Source of the DNA: Ridgeia piscesae
Lineage: Eukaryota; Annelida; Polychaeta; Sabellida; Siboglinidae
DNA length: 64,000 nucleotides
Reading direction: 5' to 3'
NCBI GenBank assembly: GCA_025642075.2
Contig: JAODUO010000465.1
Coordinates: 632,001-696,000, forward strand
Part shown: one piece after another, positions 39,928 through 53,400 of the stretch
Layout of the letters: every line of letters starts with the position of its first letter
Numbering within the stretch: the first letter of the stretch is position 1
Notes under the pieces: model-generated
Database searches by the model: none
Seen by the model: only the letters and a program-made list of their open reading frames with translations
Told to the model about the DNA's origin: nothing
Program-made: the position numbers and the translations under genes

Positions 39928-42900
39928 TCTCCCCCCCTCTCTCTCTCTCTCTCGTCTCCTCTTTTCCCCATTTATTTCTCTCCATCCTCTCAAACCTCTC
40001 CTCTCACTTCTCCCTCCTCTGTCATCTCTCCTCACCCATCTCCTGTCCTCTCTATTACTTACTTATCACACTTCTTCTCTCATCTCTCATTATTCATCTT
40101 GCATCTTTGTCCTCTCTCACCTCTCTTCTCTCACCTTTCTTCTCTCACCCCTCTTCTCTCACCTTTCTTCTCTCACCCCTCTTCTGTCACTTCTCTTCTC
40201 TCACCTTTCTTCTCTCACCCCTCTTCTGTCACCCCTCTTCTGTCACCCCTCTTCTCACGCCTCTCTTCTCACTCCTCTCTTCTCACTCCTCTCTTCTCTC
40301 GCCTCTCTTCTCTCGCCTCTCTTCTCTCGCCTCTCTTCTCTCACCTTTCTTCTCTCACCCCTCTCTCTCACTCCTCTTCTCTCCTTCTCTCCTCTCTTCT
40401 CACTCCTCTCTTCTCTCGCCTCTCTTCTCTCGCCTCTCTTCTCTCACCTTTCTTCTCTCACCCCTCTTCTCTCACCCCTCTTCTCTCGCCTCTTCTCATG
40501 CCTCTCTTCTCACTCCTCTCTTCTCTCTCCTCTCTTCTCTCGCCTCTCTTCTCTCACCTTTCTTCTCTCACCCTCTTCTCTCACCCCTCTTCTCTCGCCT
40601 CTCTTCTCTCGCCTCTCTTCCCTCGCCTCTCTTCCCTCGCCTCTCTTCTCTCGCCTCTCTTCTCTCGCCTCTCTTCCTCGCCTCTCTTCCTCGCCTCTCT
40701 TCCCTCGCCTCTCTTCCCTCGCCTCTCTTCCCTCGCCTCTTCTGCCTCTCTTCCCTGCTCTCTTCTCTCGCCTCTCTTCCTCGCCTCTCTTCTCTCGCCT
40801 CTCTTCCTCGCCTCTCTTCCCTCGCCTCTCTTCTCTCGCCTCTCTTCTCTCGCCTCTCTTCTCGCCTCTCTTCTCGCCTCTCTTCTCTCGCCTCTCTTCT
40901 CTCGCCTCTCTTCCCTCGCCTCTCTTCTCTCGCCTCTCTTCTCTCGCCTCTCTTCTCTCGCCTCTCTTCCTCGCCTCTCTTCTCGCCTCTCTTCTCTCGC
41001 CTCTCTCTCCTCTCTCTCGCCTTCTCTTCTCTCGCCTTCTCGCCTCTCGCCTCTCTTCCTCGCCTCTCTTCTCTCGCCTCTCTTCCTCGCCTCTCTTCCT
41101 CTCGCCTCTCTTCTCTCGCCTCTCTTCCCTCGCCTCTCTTCCCTCGCCTCTCTTCCTCGCCTCTCTTCTCTCGCCTCTCTTCCTCGCCTCTCTTCCTCGC
41201 CTCTCTTCCCTCGCCTCTCTTCCTCGCCTCTCTTCCTCGCCTCTCTTCCCTCGCCTCTCTTCCTCGCCTCTCTTCCTCGCTCTCTTCTCTCTTCTTCCCT
41301 CGCCTCTCTTCCTCGCCTCTCTTCCCGCCTCTCTTCCTCGCTCTTTCTCGCCTCTCTCTCGCCTCTTCTTCCTCGCCTCTCTTCCTCGCTCTCTCTTCCT
41401 CGCCTCTCTTCCTCGCCTCTCTTCTCTCGCCTCTCTTCCTCGCCTCTCTTCCTCGCCTCTCTTCCTCGCCTCCTTCTCTTCTTCCTCGCCTCTCTTCCCT
41501 CGCTCTCTTCCTCGCCTCTCTTCCCTGCCTCTCTTCTCTCGCCTCTCTTCCTCCTCTCTTCCTCGCCTCTCTTCCTCGCCTCTCTTCCTCGCCTTCTTCT
41601 CTCGCCTCTCTTCTCTCGCCTCTTTCCTCGCCTCTCTTCCCTTGCTCTTCTCTCGCTCTCTTCTCTCGCCTCCTTTCTTCTCGCTCTCTTCTCGCTCTCT
41701 TCCTCGCTCTCTTCCTCGCTCTTCTCTTCTTCTCACCTCTTTCTTCACCTGCTCTTACAGTCTCACATCTCTTCTCCCTCTGTCTCACCTCTCACTTATC
41801 TCTTCTCTCGCCGTCTCCGTCTCCCTCTCCTTGCTTTTCTCTTCTTGTTGTTAATCATCTTGATTAATTGCGTCTTAATTTTTCACTATTTTACTACGTT
41901 ATTCTTAATGCTAATGTTTCACTATTTGTACTCTATTCTTATGCCAAGTCAGTACTGGTTCGTGGCTATTCTTGTGCGCTACTTTCTTGCAATCATTTTT
42001 TTCGCTCTTCAATCGACACTTCGTTACGATTTTTGGTTTGCCGTTTCCCGCCTAACTTTTCGGCTTCTCTGTGTTTCGCTCCCTTCCCTCGCCCTTTCTT
42101 CTGCTTTTGATTCCTTGCCTTTCATTTAGTTCAGTCTTGTACTGTTTTTACGCTTTTTCCGTTGCCTTCTTTTTTCGGCCTTTTCGCTTATTCTTCTTAT
42201 TTTTTTGCTATTTCTAGTTTTGCTTTTCAGCCTCTTCTTTTGCTGTTTCTGTTGGGCTCTCATTCTCTGCTTTTTCTCTGTTCTGCTTTTCCAGTCCTCT
42301 GTTTCCTCCGCCCTTCTCCGCCTCTCTTCTGCTCTCTTCCCTCGCTTCTTCCGTTCTTCCCTCTCTCCTCTTCTCTCGCCTCTTCTCGCCTTCCCGCCTC
42401 TCTTCCCTCACCTCTCTTCCCTGCCTCTTCTCTCGCCTCTTCCTTCCTCGCCTTCTTCTCACGCCTCTTCCTCCTCTTCCTCGCCTTTCTCTCGCCTTCT
42501 CTTCCCCGCCTCTCTTCCTCGCCTCTTCGCCTCTCTCCTCGCCTCTCTTCTCTCGCCTCTCTTCCCTCGCCTCTCTTCCCTCGCCTCTCTTCTCGCCTCT
42601 CTTCCTCGCCTCTCTTCTCTCACCTCTCTTCCTCGCCTCTTCCTCCCTCTTCCTCGCCTCTCTTCTCCTCTTCCTCTCTCCTTCTCTCTCTCGCTCTTCC
42701 TCGCTCTCTTCCTCGCCTCCTCTTCCTCGCCTTCTCTTCTTCCGCCTCTCTTCCCTCGCCTCTCTTCCCTCGCCTTCTTCCTCGCCTCGCTCTTCTCTCG
42801 CCTCTCTCCTCTCGCCTCTCTTCCCTCTTCTCTCTTCTCTCGCCTCTCTTCCCTCGCCTCTCTTCACTCGCCTCTCTTCTCTCACCTCTCTTCTCTCACC

Positions 42901-43010
42901 TGCTCTTACAGTCTCACATCTCTCATCCCTTGTCTCACCTCTCACTTACCTCCTCTTCTCTCTCCCCCGTCTCCGTCTCATCACCTCTCCTTGCTTTTCT
43001 CTTCTTGTGA
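39928..43010. repeat. ~3-kb polypyrimidine tract built from 13-14-bp CTCTCTTCCTCGC-type units
   Basis: The + strand is almost pyrimidine-only except for a G in each TCGC word. Units are CTCTCTTCCTCGC (13), CTCTCTTCTCTCGC and CTCTCTTCCCTCGC (14), preceded by a CTCTCACC-type section (about 40100-40600). A degenerate, T-rich section without clear units lies at about 41860-42300. Long frames across it (up to 750 codons on +, 412 on -) are Ser/Leu/Pro or Arg/Glu low-complexity artefacts. The tract has triplex (H-DNA) potential. Its right edge is present twice (see findings). Confidence 0.95.
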
Positions 43011-43099
43011 TGTAATAAATTCATCTTGATTAAATATGCGATGCTTAATTTATGTCAACTAATTTTAAATAGTTATTCTTAATGATAAGTGTTTCAACA

Positions 43100-43619
43100 A
43101 ATTAAATTTAGTAACATCTATTCTGTTGAAGTAGAGCCAGAAGGTGCAGGTGGAGCTGGTTGTGGAGTTATTCAATTGGTAGACAGGTAAAAACGTTTCT
43201 TGCAAGTCATGTTTTTTGGTAAATTAATGACACCGTTAACAGATTTTTGGTTTGACAGTTGAGTGCCACACCCTACACTTGATGATACTGGTGTGCTCTG
43301 TGTTGTCGCGTCACGCTACACCACACAGAAGTCACACTTGAATTCATTCATGCATGAATTTGATATCGACAGTTTGTCCTTGATACATATATATGAAGTG
43401 TTGCAGTACTTAGATAAAGAGGACTGTGTGTGTTACTTTTTATGCCAGGTTGCCTGATCTGTGTTTAATTACGGACCTTATGATCAAGTTAGTTAACTAA
43501 ATCATTATTTATTGTGTGGTAATGTTTAAAGTATATAGGTGATGTTTCAGTCCTCTTCATTATTTAGACATGGATTAAATCTATGATTTGGGGGTCATCT
43601 TCATAATTTCTAGCATGGC
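43100..43619. other. Unannotated intronic DNA
   Basis: Nothing gene-like recognised between the pyrimidine tract and the SINE. Confidence 0.4.
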
Positions 43620-43960
43620 TTATTATAACATCTGGTTCTGCAGTTAAGAAATGTCCTTAGGTCTTAGGTGGTTTACCTCCAAACAGCCCAAACTTGGGCT
43701 AACACAGGAGTTATCCTTCTCTCTAGAATTAGTGAGTCCACTGCAGGTTACAAATTTACCCCCTGTGTGGGATCAGTTACTTCCCCTGGCACAGACACCA
43801 GACAGAAGGGACCACCAGCTTGTAGTGTCTCTTCCGAAAGACACAGGTAAATGTGGGGGAACGAAATTGCATAAGTTTCGAAACAGTGGTAGGTGGGATT
43901 AAACGTCCCCTTGATTGACAGTCCGGCACTCTACCACGCAACCACTGCTTCCCCCCTAGA
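43620..43960 (-). mobile_element. tRNA-derived SINE
   Basis: Read on the minus strand, the element starts near 43956 with GGGGGAAGCAGTGGTTGCGT and GGTAGAGTGCCGGACTGTCA, which matches the tRNA D-arm and pol III A-box region, followed by a degenerate B box (GTTTAATCCC). Further in is GTGTCTTTCGGAAGAGACAC, resembling the TCTTTCGGATGAGAC block common in marine-invertebrate SINEs. A decayed relative of that block occurs on the minus strand near 47155-47180 (GTGTCTTTCAGAATATACAC). The 3' end is not well defined. Confidence 0.65.
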
Positions 43961-44648
43961 ACCAAATGTTTGAGTTAAACAAATAATCAAGAATTAACCG
44001 GTATTATTTGCTACTGCATTTAATAATTTATTGTACGTTAGTAACAGCTGCTGTTGTGTAATGTAGGTAGTGCGATTTCCTACACAGCACATGTGGTTCA
44101 TGTGCTGCCACCTTGTGATCACTACCTATACCATATGTCTGAGATAATCTCTTTCGTGCATCTAAAGTATGCACTGGCAATCTGTTTGAATCAGCAACTG
44201 AAATAGTTTATAGGTCTACTGACGATGATGATGATATATACACATGAGAGCATTCTTAAGAGGAACAATGCAGATGCATGCATCCTAACACCCTAATGAC
44301 CACTTGAACACTATGGTTTTGGACACTATAAGAATAAAAAATAATAATACTGTTTCTGAAAACTGAATGTTTGTGGACAGCCATTAGCTGTCAAATGCAG
44401 TATTTTTTGATTTCAGACACATTTTTGGTAAATTCATGTAATGTGTGTTTTGAGACAGTTGAATTTATTTGTCATTTCTGATCTCATAAGTACTGTTAAT
44501 TTAGTAATCAAGTGCCTAATTCACAAACAATTCATTTCAATTTAGAAATAATATTGCAGTCGGTATAATTGTTTTAATTAAATGATAATTTAGGACTAAT
44601 CCATAGTTAATGACAATGTTTTAATCTTCATCCAATATCAGTTTACAA

Positions 44649-44649
<1 letters not shown>

Positions 44650-44711
<62 letters not shown>

Positions 44712-44717
44712 CATATA

Positions 44718-44761
<44 letters not shown>

Positions 44762-44780
44762 TATATACTATATATCATAT

Positions 44781-44824
<44 letters not shown>

Positions 44825-44825
44825 G
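44650..44825. repeat. (AT)n microsatellite with AC/AT interruptions
   Basis: Several AT blocks separated by ATACATA and ATCATATATACT spacers, directly abutting the inverted-repeat element to its right. Confidence 0.93.
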
Positions 44826-44829
44826 TGAG

Positions 44830-45440
44830 CAGAAATAAAGTCACTGGAAAAAGTCACAGAAACAAAGTCACAGTTTGGGATAGGAAAAAACTTACAGGAA
44901 ATGAAGTCACAAAATAACTACTGAACACTAGTTAATACAAACATTTGTTGTTGTAAATTTGGGCACTTTTGCCATTCAAGTGCCAGTGTAGGTCATTGAT
45001 GTACATGTAATGGTTATTCTTATTCAGTTGATCTTGACAAGTCACTACACAATACCCATGGCAACCCAGAAGTCTTATAGAAAGAGGAAATAATAAATAC
45101 AAGTTATGAAACATCTGGATGGAAGGTCATAATATAAGATGTAATGATGATTACCAACCAGTACTACTGTAGAAACGAATATGTTGACCCCAATTCTGAC
45201 TGCCTGTCTGTCACATTTTTAACAAGAGAAACAACAGGATTTGTAGGAAATACAGAACATTTATATTTTAGTGTTCATTGTTTTAAGTTTATGTTTAATA
45301 TTATACAAATTTATGGTTATCAACATTAATGAAGTTGGTATATATTTAAAGTAGTATTGTTTCCTCATTGTGACTTTATTTCCTGTGACTTTGCTGTGAC
45401 TTTATTTCATGTGACTTTTTGCTGTGACTTTATTTCCTAC
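44830..45440. mobile_element. Inverted-repeat element with AAAGTCAC subterminal repeats
   Basis: The left end carries AAATAAAGTCACTGG, AAAAAGTCACAG and ACAAAGTCACAG. The right end carries the same series inverted (TGTGACTTTATTTCCTG, CTGTGACTTTATTTCATG, CTGTGACTTTATTTCC, 45369-45436). About 45 bp at each end pair as an imperfect terminal inverted repeat. No transposase is recognised in the 600-bp unit, and I found no clear target duplication. Confidence 0.6.
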
Positions 45441-47286
45441 ATTCAGGGAATCTAGGGTCCCTCTGTCCACTGCTACATTTGAACACAGAAGTGTGCAGAT
45501 TGTTAAGGACGAGAAAGTAATTCTACAGAATGTAAATTTTGTATACAGCCCGTTTATTTAATTTGCATGGATAAGATGATTTGTGTGTCTGTGGATGTCT
45601 GTGTCAGTGACTGAGGGCATACGTGGACACAGACCTATGTCTGTACTCACGTTTATGTATGTCTAGCCATTGAACAATATGTAAGTGAAACTCTAATGAG
45701 TTGCTGAAACTCTAATATGCAGTTCTGGGTGGTGCTAACGAATATATACCAATAACCAGGTGTCTTGTAATGAGATCAGACCGTGTGCGTCAGACATAGT
45801 AATTACCTTGGACAAACATGCAGTTTCCCAAGTAATGAAACCTGCATCCATTAGGCCTAATGCTGTTCAAAGGGCTTATTTGTATGGTAAATATCATCGT
45901 TCTTATTCGGGGACACCTCGAGGCTTGGATTCAGGGCAGATCCCGTCAGGAAATAAGTTTAGTAACTGTGTGCATTCCATGCCAGCTGACATGTTGGCAG
46001 CAAGGAAGCTGTGTGTGTGCCCGTGTGCGTGTGCATGTGTGAAGATAGCAGATCTATTTACAGGACAGCTTTTGCACATTGAGCTAGGCTGTCCACTTTT
46101 TATGGCAGATTGCCTAGCAACGACTGTGTGACATCTGCTCCAGGCTTAGCTCATTGGGTTGGGGTAAGGTCATTGACATGCTCAATCTACGTGCTTGCGA
46201 GAATGTCGGATATTTAGTTCACGGCTGATGGGTTCATTGTGCACGTCACACTGAAGCCCACCTCATTTCTGTGGTGACTGGTGCTGCCAGTGCATGTCCA
46301 GTGGCTTGATTCGGTGCCTCGGGTCACATGTGGCGATCGCTACCTGTAGATTAGATTGGTACCTGTGGATCAGGTGGAAGATAATCGAACAAGCAGCCAT
46401 GTCACTGTGACTGACTCACTGACTAGTTTATGAATGCGGTCCACATAGACAGGTTGATTGATACAGTTGCACTGCTCAAACAGGTAAATTGTCTTTTATC
46501 TAGGCTTCTCATACTTGATCAGTATGAACTAGAGATGTTTATGTGTCTGATGTGGATGATGAGATGTTTTGTTGTTTAGTTGTTTGATGTGTGATTCTAC
46601 AGGTGTGATCATTGTAATGGCAGAACGGTTACCTGGGCAACTAAAGTGACAAGAATAGAATATCCCAAGATAACATTTGCCACCTTACTGACTTGCAGTT
46701 ACGGTCGACAACCGTGCACCGTTTGGTTTTAATAATTATCACACTGTTTTTGAGAAACTAATTTACTAGGGTTGGCGGGTGAGATTGTGTGTGGTGTTAA
46801 CATTCTTCTCCCACATCTGGGTCAGTTTTAGTCATAACTAATCCGTTAGTGGTAGCTGTTGTCATTCCTAGGCCATCATTCCTACATTAATATCACAGAT
46901 GCACAACATTTGGTAAGAATATTAAATTACTCAACACTTCTGATGGCCCATTTTGATGGCACATGTAGGGATTGTGCCACATATCCTGTTGTGTAATAGC
47001 ACACATTTCTCTTCTGTTCTGTTGAAGTGTTGGCCTTGAGCCAGCATATTCAGCCCTGTAGTGAGTTTATAGATACAGATCACTAGTTCAATAGAGGTAC
47101 GGTGTCTTACGTCTGTGACTCCCTCAGACCACGGGACTCCCTCTGGTAGACATTTTAGTGTATATTCTGAAAGACACAGGCAAAGAGGGTGAACAAAATA
47201 TCTTGTTTTGAAATCGTAACAAATGAACTTGGCCTGGTCCATGCTGGAGTCTGTCTAGCAGTGGACGCACTCATTTCTCTCATGTC

Positions 47287-47420
47287 TGTGTATATGTCTC
47301 TGTGTGTGTGTCTGTGTGTCTGTCGGTGCGTCTGTCGGTGCGTCTGTTGGTGCGTCTGTCTGTGCATCTATCTGCGTCTGTCTGTGTGTCTGTCTGTCTG
47401 TAGGTCTGTATGTATGTCAG
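47287..47420. repeat. GTCTGT-type simple repeat
   Basis: Degenerate GTSTGTCTGT low-complexity tract; Cys/Val frames on + and Thr/Asp/Arg frames on - are shadows of it. Confidence 0.85.
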
Positions 47421-50400
47421 CTGTGCCCAATACAACATGGCCGTTGTTGGACTAATACTAAATAAGACATTACTGTGTGAGTGAATAAAGACTAGAACCA
47501 AACAGACAGTGTAGTGGATTGCTATCGCCAGCAACAGCACAGATTACCTGCTAATCAGTCAAACGGTACATCGACACCAGCCTTTGTATTGGTCAGTTTT
47601 TGGGTCACCTGCGACAGTCACGTGAACTGAATGGGTTTTGCCTGGCATGAACTGTTCTGAGACCTGTGGGCCACTAGAGGCCTTCATTGTATCCACCTGG
47701 TGAGTAGACGCCATTTCTATAGACTGTTCTGTTATGAAACACATTCAATAGGCCTTGGGTTAAGATACGATCTCACATGAAGATAACTCACTGAATGGCT
47801 GTGGTCTGAAGCATGAATGGCTCAAAGCTACACTTTAATGGGTTTTCTCAAAAACATCAACATTAACGTTATTAATTTTCATTCGGTAATAAATTTATTT
47901 CTGAAACTGATTATGATGATCACCATGTCCTGAGCTGCACTGACATCACTGTATCAGTGCTTTTGGAGATGAAACAAGATTCAAGGAGAGCTTTAAAATG
48001 AGGAATTTTCTTATGTGATTAGTCATCATGACCCTTGCAATAAAAATCCCTCTTATTAAAAGAGTATAGATAGCCATCTTGCAAATCATGTAATGATAGG
48101 TAGAGGCTGCGTGGCTACAAGGGGACTTTTATCTCAAGTTTTAGTTCTCCCTTCAAGGCATATCCGATGAAACAGTACGAGAGCTAATGGTTTATTTCTG
48201 TTTTCTCAAACGTTAGTGTAAGATTTAGTATTTTCATGGGTAGGATATTTCACTTCCTCTGGCATTGATACCCCATAGAAAGAACTTTATGATTCTTTGT
48301 GTTCTCATCAAAACTAGAGAAAAACCTAGGCAAATTTTTGTTAGTTATATGGTTATGTAGTTTTATAGTTCTATACTTATTATAACTGTTAACTTGATAA
48401 TTATATAAGAATAAAACTACGACCACAACTCAAGGCACTGAGTGCAGGATTCCGATAAGATTGGTACCGTAGAACTTTTACATGGTTGTATTGTGAGAAC
48501 TATAATTATGTGTGGGTGGACAATGAAGTCAGTCAGGGCTGACCATCGATGTGACCACTAGTGTGTATAGAGTCCGGCTAGATCATATTGCTATGTGACC
48601 TTATGCATTACAGCGACGTGACAGATAAGGTTGTCCTGACCTTCTGGCGTCAAGTATTGCTTTATTAAGACCCAGTGCTGGTGATTCTCACAAGTTATAT
48701 AATATACACATACTAATGCTAACAACGATGTTACGTGACATCGCATAGGTCACGCTGACCTACAGCTCAACAGAACACATTTGACACACATTCGTGACAC
48801 GTTAGCAGCATTAAAGATGCATACGTGTGTGTGCACACATTGTCAACACAGGCCCATGTCTCTCGCAGTCATGGCTGGAAAAAACGTGGCGTGCTGTCAT
48901 TAAAACTGGAACGAACTGGTTTGTGGTGATAATTTCAATTGCTATGGCAATGCTCACGTGCCTGCATAGAGTAATGAAAGGCGTCGATGTAGTTGCCTCG
49001 TGGCATGGAATCAATGCACAGCAGGTAGGTAGTCCCGCATGTGATGGTGGTATTACTGTACCGTATGGCTGGCGGTATGCTGTTGTATCATAAGTGTTAG
49101 ATGTTTTACCGAATATTTTTATCCAGTCAAACCGGTTTTTCATACGGTGAGTCACTGTCCTAGTTGGTGCTTCCAAAACCATACATAAAAGTTACTTAAT
49201 CAAACAGAAAAGACGAATAAATCCGATATTTGACAAGTTCTTGCGGGGCTAAAATGCTATTTCATCTGTTCATAAACAGACCATACGTCACAATGGGCAC
49301 TGAGCACCTGCTCCAGAACCAGCCAGAAACAATCATAGTCAAATTTGGTAGAATCTTCGTTTGTACTTTGGCTGAAGTATCTCGCCAGTAAATCTTAGGA
49401 TATATCTTCACTGCTAGTTAGGGGTTTACTGCAGAAATATGTTTAGTACAGTGAGAAATACTGAAATGATGTGAGAGTGGTAGATGTAAACAAATGTGAT
49501 TTGTCTTTCATTACACTGGTCCTGTCTGACTACATCAATATTAATAACATTTCCGCTATGCATAACGTCATTATGGCAATGATTTGAAAGGGAATACATT
49601 AGTGTCGATATATGTTTGTGAATGAAGCTTATTGAGGCATTGTGGACTGTAGTGGACTAGATGCCACAGTCTCCCACGGAGGGTTTTTACATAGACTGTT
49701 TACACATGTGTAGTTTATATGGCCATGTTCCCAGGGTCTGTTAGCCTTGACATAAACAGCAGCAACTACATAAAGATTAAAAGACCTGGATATGTTTAAC
49801 TGTTGTCTGTAGAATCAAGTACAGTACAAAGTGGCAGTGCCATTGGATGTTTATGCGATGCATTTAATGCGTGCGTGCATGCAGGAATGCGTGCGTGTGT
49901 GCATGCATGCATGCATGTGTGAAACATTCAGCAATGAAAGTGATGAGGTTAGAATTTTTCAAATTTTGGCAATACTAAAATTAACTGGCCAAGAGTAAAA
50001 TTTAATACACACTCAGCCAAATCAGAGAATAAAATAGGTTAGAACGTGTTGAGAAAAGGTACTGAGAAACCTGTTTTCTACTGACATGTCTCAACGCTGG
50101 ACCAGTGCATTTTGAGAAGATACTTGAGTTCTACTTTAGTTTTCTGCACTTGACACAATTAGTCTATCACTGTGTTGATTCAGGCTCAGATGTCAATGAC
50201 AGGAATCTATCTTTCTCCGGCGTGGCTGATGCAGCGCTAGTGAGTGCACTGAAGCTACTTCAAGTCAACTTTTACTACACTTCTCTGTGGTCTGTATGTA
50301 ATTTAAATTTATTGTCAACATTGATTTAAGTGTTTGAACAATAATTAGAAATTATATTGAAGAAAAGCAGTGTGTTTGGGGAAAAAACTGGATGTATGAG

Positions 50401-53400
50401 ACATGTGCAGAGTGAATGGTCTGAGAGGATGGAAAAGTTGTTTTGATAAAAATAATTATTAGTTATGATACATAAACTCTATAGTGTAATTTATAATATC
50501 CTAAATAGTTCCTACATCCGCAGCAGGCTGGGATAGCTGTATTGATGCACATATTTTTTATTTAACCATTTCATTAGCCATCTTGCAGCAGACAGTTGTA
50601 ATACACACCATAATTTTATGTCATTGTAGCACAAAGCAGACTAGTCAAATATATGGCAAGTACAACATAGCACCTCTTATTGCAAATAACATTATATTAA
50701 CATTACATTTATATAATATTAATAATAACATATATTATGTATAGTCACAGTGTGTCATAAAGGCAATGTATGTCCATTACATATTTATAATTTCCACATC
50801 TTGTTTCCAAGATTTCTATCAAGTCAGTAGGATGTTACTCACTCTTTCATATTGTCACATTTGCTTCTGCCATGTAACATTTATGTGTGCAATATTTACT
50901 TAATAATAAAGAAAGAAAAGACATTTTGCAGTGTAAAAAGTGTCCTGGGCAAAGCGTGTTTTACTTATGTAAATATCACATACATAAATCTCATGGGTGG
51001 AACTGTATGTTGGCAGTTTGCCCATATGAAAGGCCTTAGAAGTGTTCATGCATGTGCTTGCGGACTCGATAGAAATCTTGGAAACAAATTGTCTGGTAGG
51101 GATTGTAAATATGTCACTGATCTAGGTCACCTTTACGACATTGTCAGGGTTTGTATAATGTTATTGTCCAGTGCAGCCACTATCTGTCACCTGGAGTGAC
51201 TGGCGCACACAATACACACTGCCTTATAAGTCTACAGTGGCACGGCTTATTATACTCTCTGATTGTAGTTTTCTAAAGACAGACATACATGAGTGAATGA
51301 GGATAGACATGCATGAGTGAACTTCTGTAAAAAGGTTATTCGTACTTGGTACTCACTGCACAAGGCACTGAATCATTGGTGAGTTTGTGGTGACACTCCT
51401 CAATGTGTGTCTAGTTACTTCCATACTACCTACACAGGCTTAATCTCTTAAGTACAGTTACGATGCTACCAACGCCGTCTCTGTCAAATGGGACAGTTTC
51501 GGGTCATGTCAGTTCAGTTGTGTTGAAATAGTCAGTTTTGGTAGAGCAGGAACTAGAAGCAGTTGCACCCTGGTGAGTACGTTTTAAACATGACTACATC
51601 GATTCTGTGCCGAACCATTTGATACAAAATTGACCAATGATCTCATCAAATCTGCCGGTATGTATACATTTTCACAAACAAGCTACTGCTTTATAAAATA
51701 GTGGTTAAAAAGTAGATTTGAGAAATTATTTTAAAGTGAGACAATAAAAATAGAATGAAAGAAGTCTGACATAACAAATATTGCGTAGGATTCTTTCATT
51801 GTGCAATGTAATTGTGATCGCTGTTATCGTAAACAGTATCACCTTTGTTATAAAGGTAGCATTCATCAAAAATCCAGGTCAGATTATAGATGAAAATGCT
51901 TATAACAAAAATGCCCCAGAGGCAATGGCAGTTGCTATTCAGTACGTTGTAGGGGCCTTACGCAAGTTAAGAACCCGTGTCTAAGTTTTGTGATTGGGAT
52001 GCAAGTTATAAAAGTGTAATGCGACTGGGCAACGCCAAGTGAGTTGTCGCTTGAAATATGTGTGTTGTCTTTCAGTTTCCTGGTCGTGAATGTCTTACGT
52101 TGGTTTAGTAGTTGCTGTGTGTCCTTGTATGCTGTGGTAGCTTGCTGTGGTAGTTTCAACAGTCTGTGTCATTGTGACTGATTGCTGTCACGTGGGTTTG
52201 TTTCTTGGAAGAGCTACACTGGTTGCTGTGACGTTGACCGTGACTGTGCTGTCACCTGTGACAGGATGTAGGACGTAGTGCAAATGTGGTAAATAATATC
52301 TGTACACGATGCTGGATGAGCAGCAGGAGGTCATTGTGTCAGTGCACTTGTAGTGACGCAACCGAAGTGACCTGCCTTATTTAAGGGGTGACGGGGCAAA
52401 TTTGGTGTGACTCGGCATCGTTTTTAGGAAGAATTAGAACTGCCAAACTTGGCTCACGTGCCGGATGGCAGAGAGCATGACGACGCCTAGCTGGATGGCC
52501 TCATATATAACATTTACTGACAGTAGGGTCATTTGATTTTAGATTTATGTAAGTAATATAGTTCAATCAAAAATCATCGATTTGATCAGTTATGATTTTT
52601 TTACATAGCTGTTGGCTGTGATCGTTACATACACAGTGTAGTGACTTGATTGGAATTACTTGAAATTCCTGTGATGTGGTTTGATTGATTTCATGTGCAC
52701 AGCCATAAAGGGTTGTCTTTAACAGTGACACAGTATCTTTTCCAGTAAGAAGTTAAGTTAAAATCCACTTAGAACAAATACTTGTACTAGTTCTTACCAA
52801 TTCACCTTGCCTTAAAGCCGATCGTCATGCTTGAGAAAGATGGAAACGTATACGTGACTATATTGATCAAACTGTTTGTTTATACTTAGGCTGGTTTTTA
52901 AATGAGTGCTCAAAATAGCAGTACATAGTAAAATAAATGCTGATAAATGATTATATCCATGTGATTGTGGTCTGTATGCAATACAGCTGTGCAGTTTTGA
53001 TTGCACAGCACTCATGATGAACTAGGACCAACATCTATTTTTAGAGTCATGCATTATCGTCAGCAGAAAATATTTGACGAGTGACATGTTTATGGCTGAC
53101 CACGGGGAACTGCGATCAGTATATATCTCAGTGTATATCAATGTACTGTAGTTTTTATTGTGTCACCAAATGTTTGCTGGTTGTTTACATAGCCTATGTC
53201 AACGCAACACTCAACATCACCTCTCTACATCACCTCCCGGGGGCCGAGTTCTTTGAAATGTCCTTTACAATGACACAGACTTTGCTCTGACCCAACAGGC
53301 CGGGTGGAGTACGTATGGACGGTTGATTTACTGCTCGGCTGGGATGGTGCTCATGACGTGTTAATGTCTTCACAGCTTTTATTGCAACAGATGAAAGAAA

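Noticed and set aside
39877..42129. 750-codon + strand frame and 651-, 586-, 412- and 406-codon companions
   Set aside because: Ser/Leu/Pro or Arg/Glu low-complexity translation of the pyrimidine tract, open in several frames on both strands at once; no domain or splice support.
42162..43029. Frames of 243-282 codons
   Set aside because: Same pyrimidine tract artefact.
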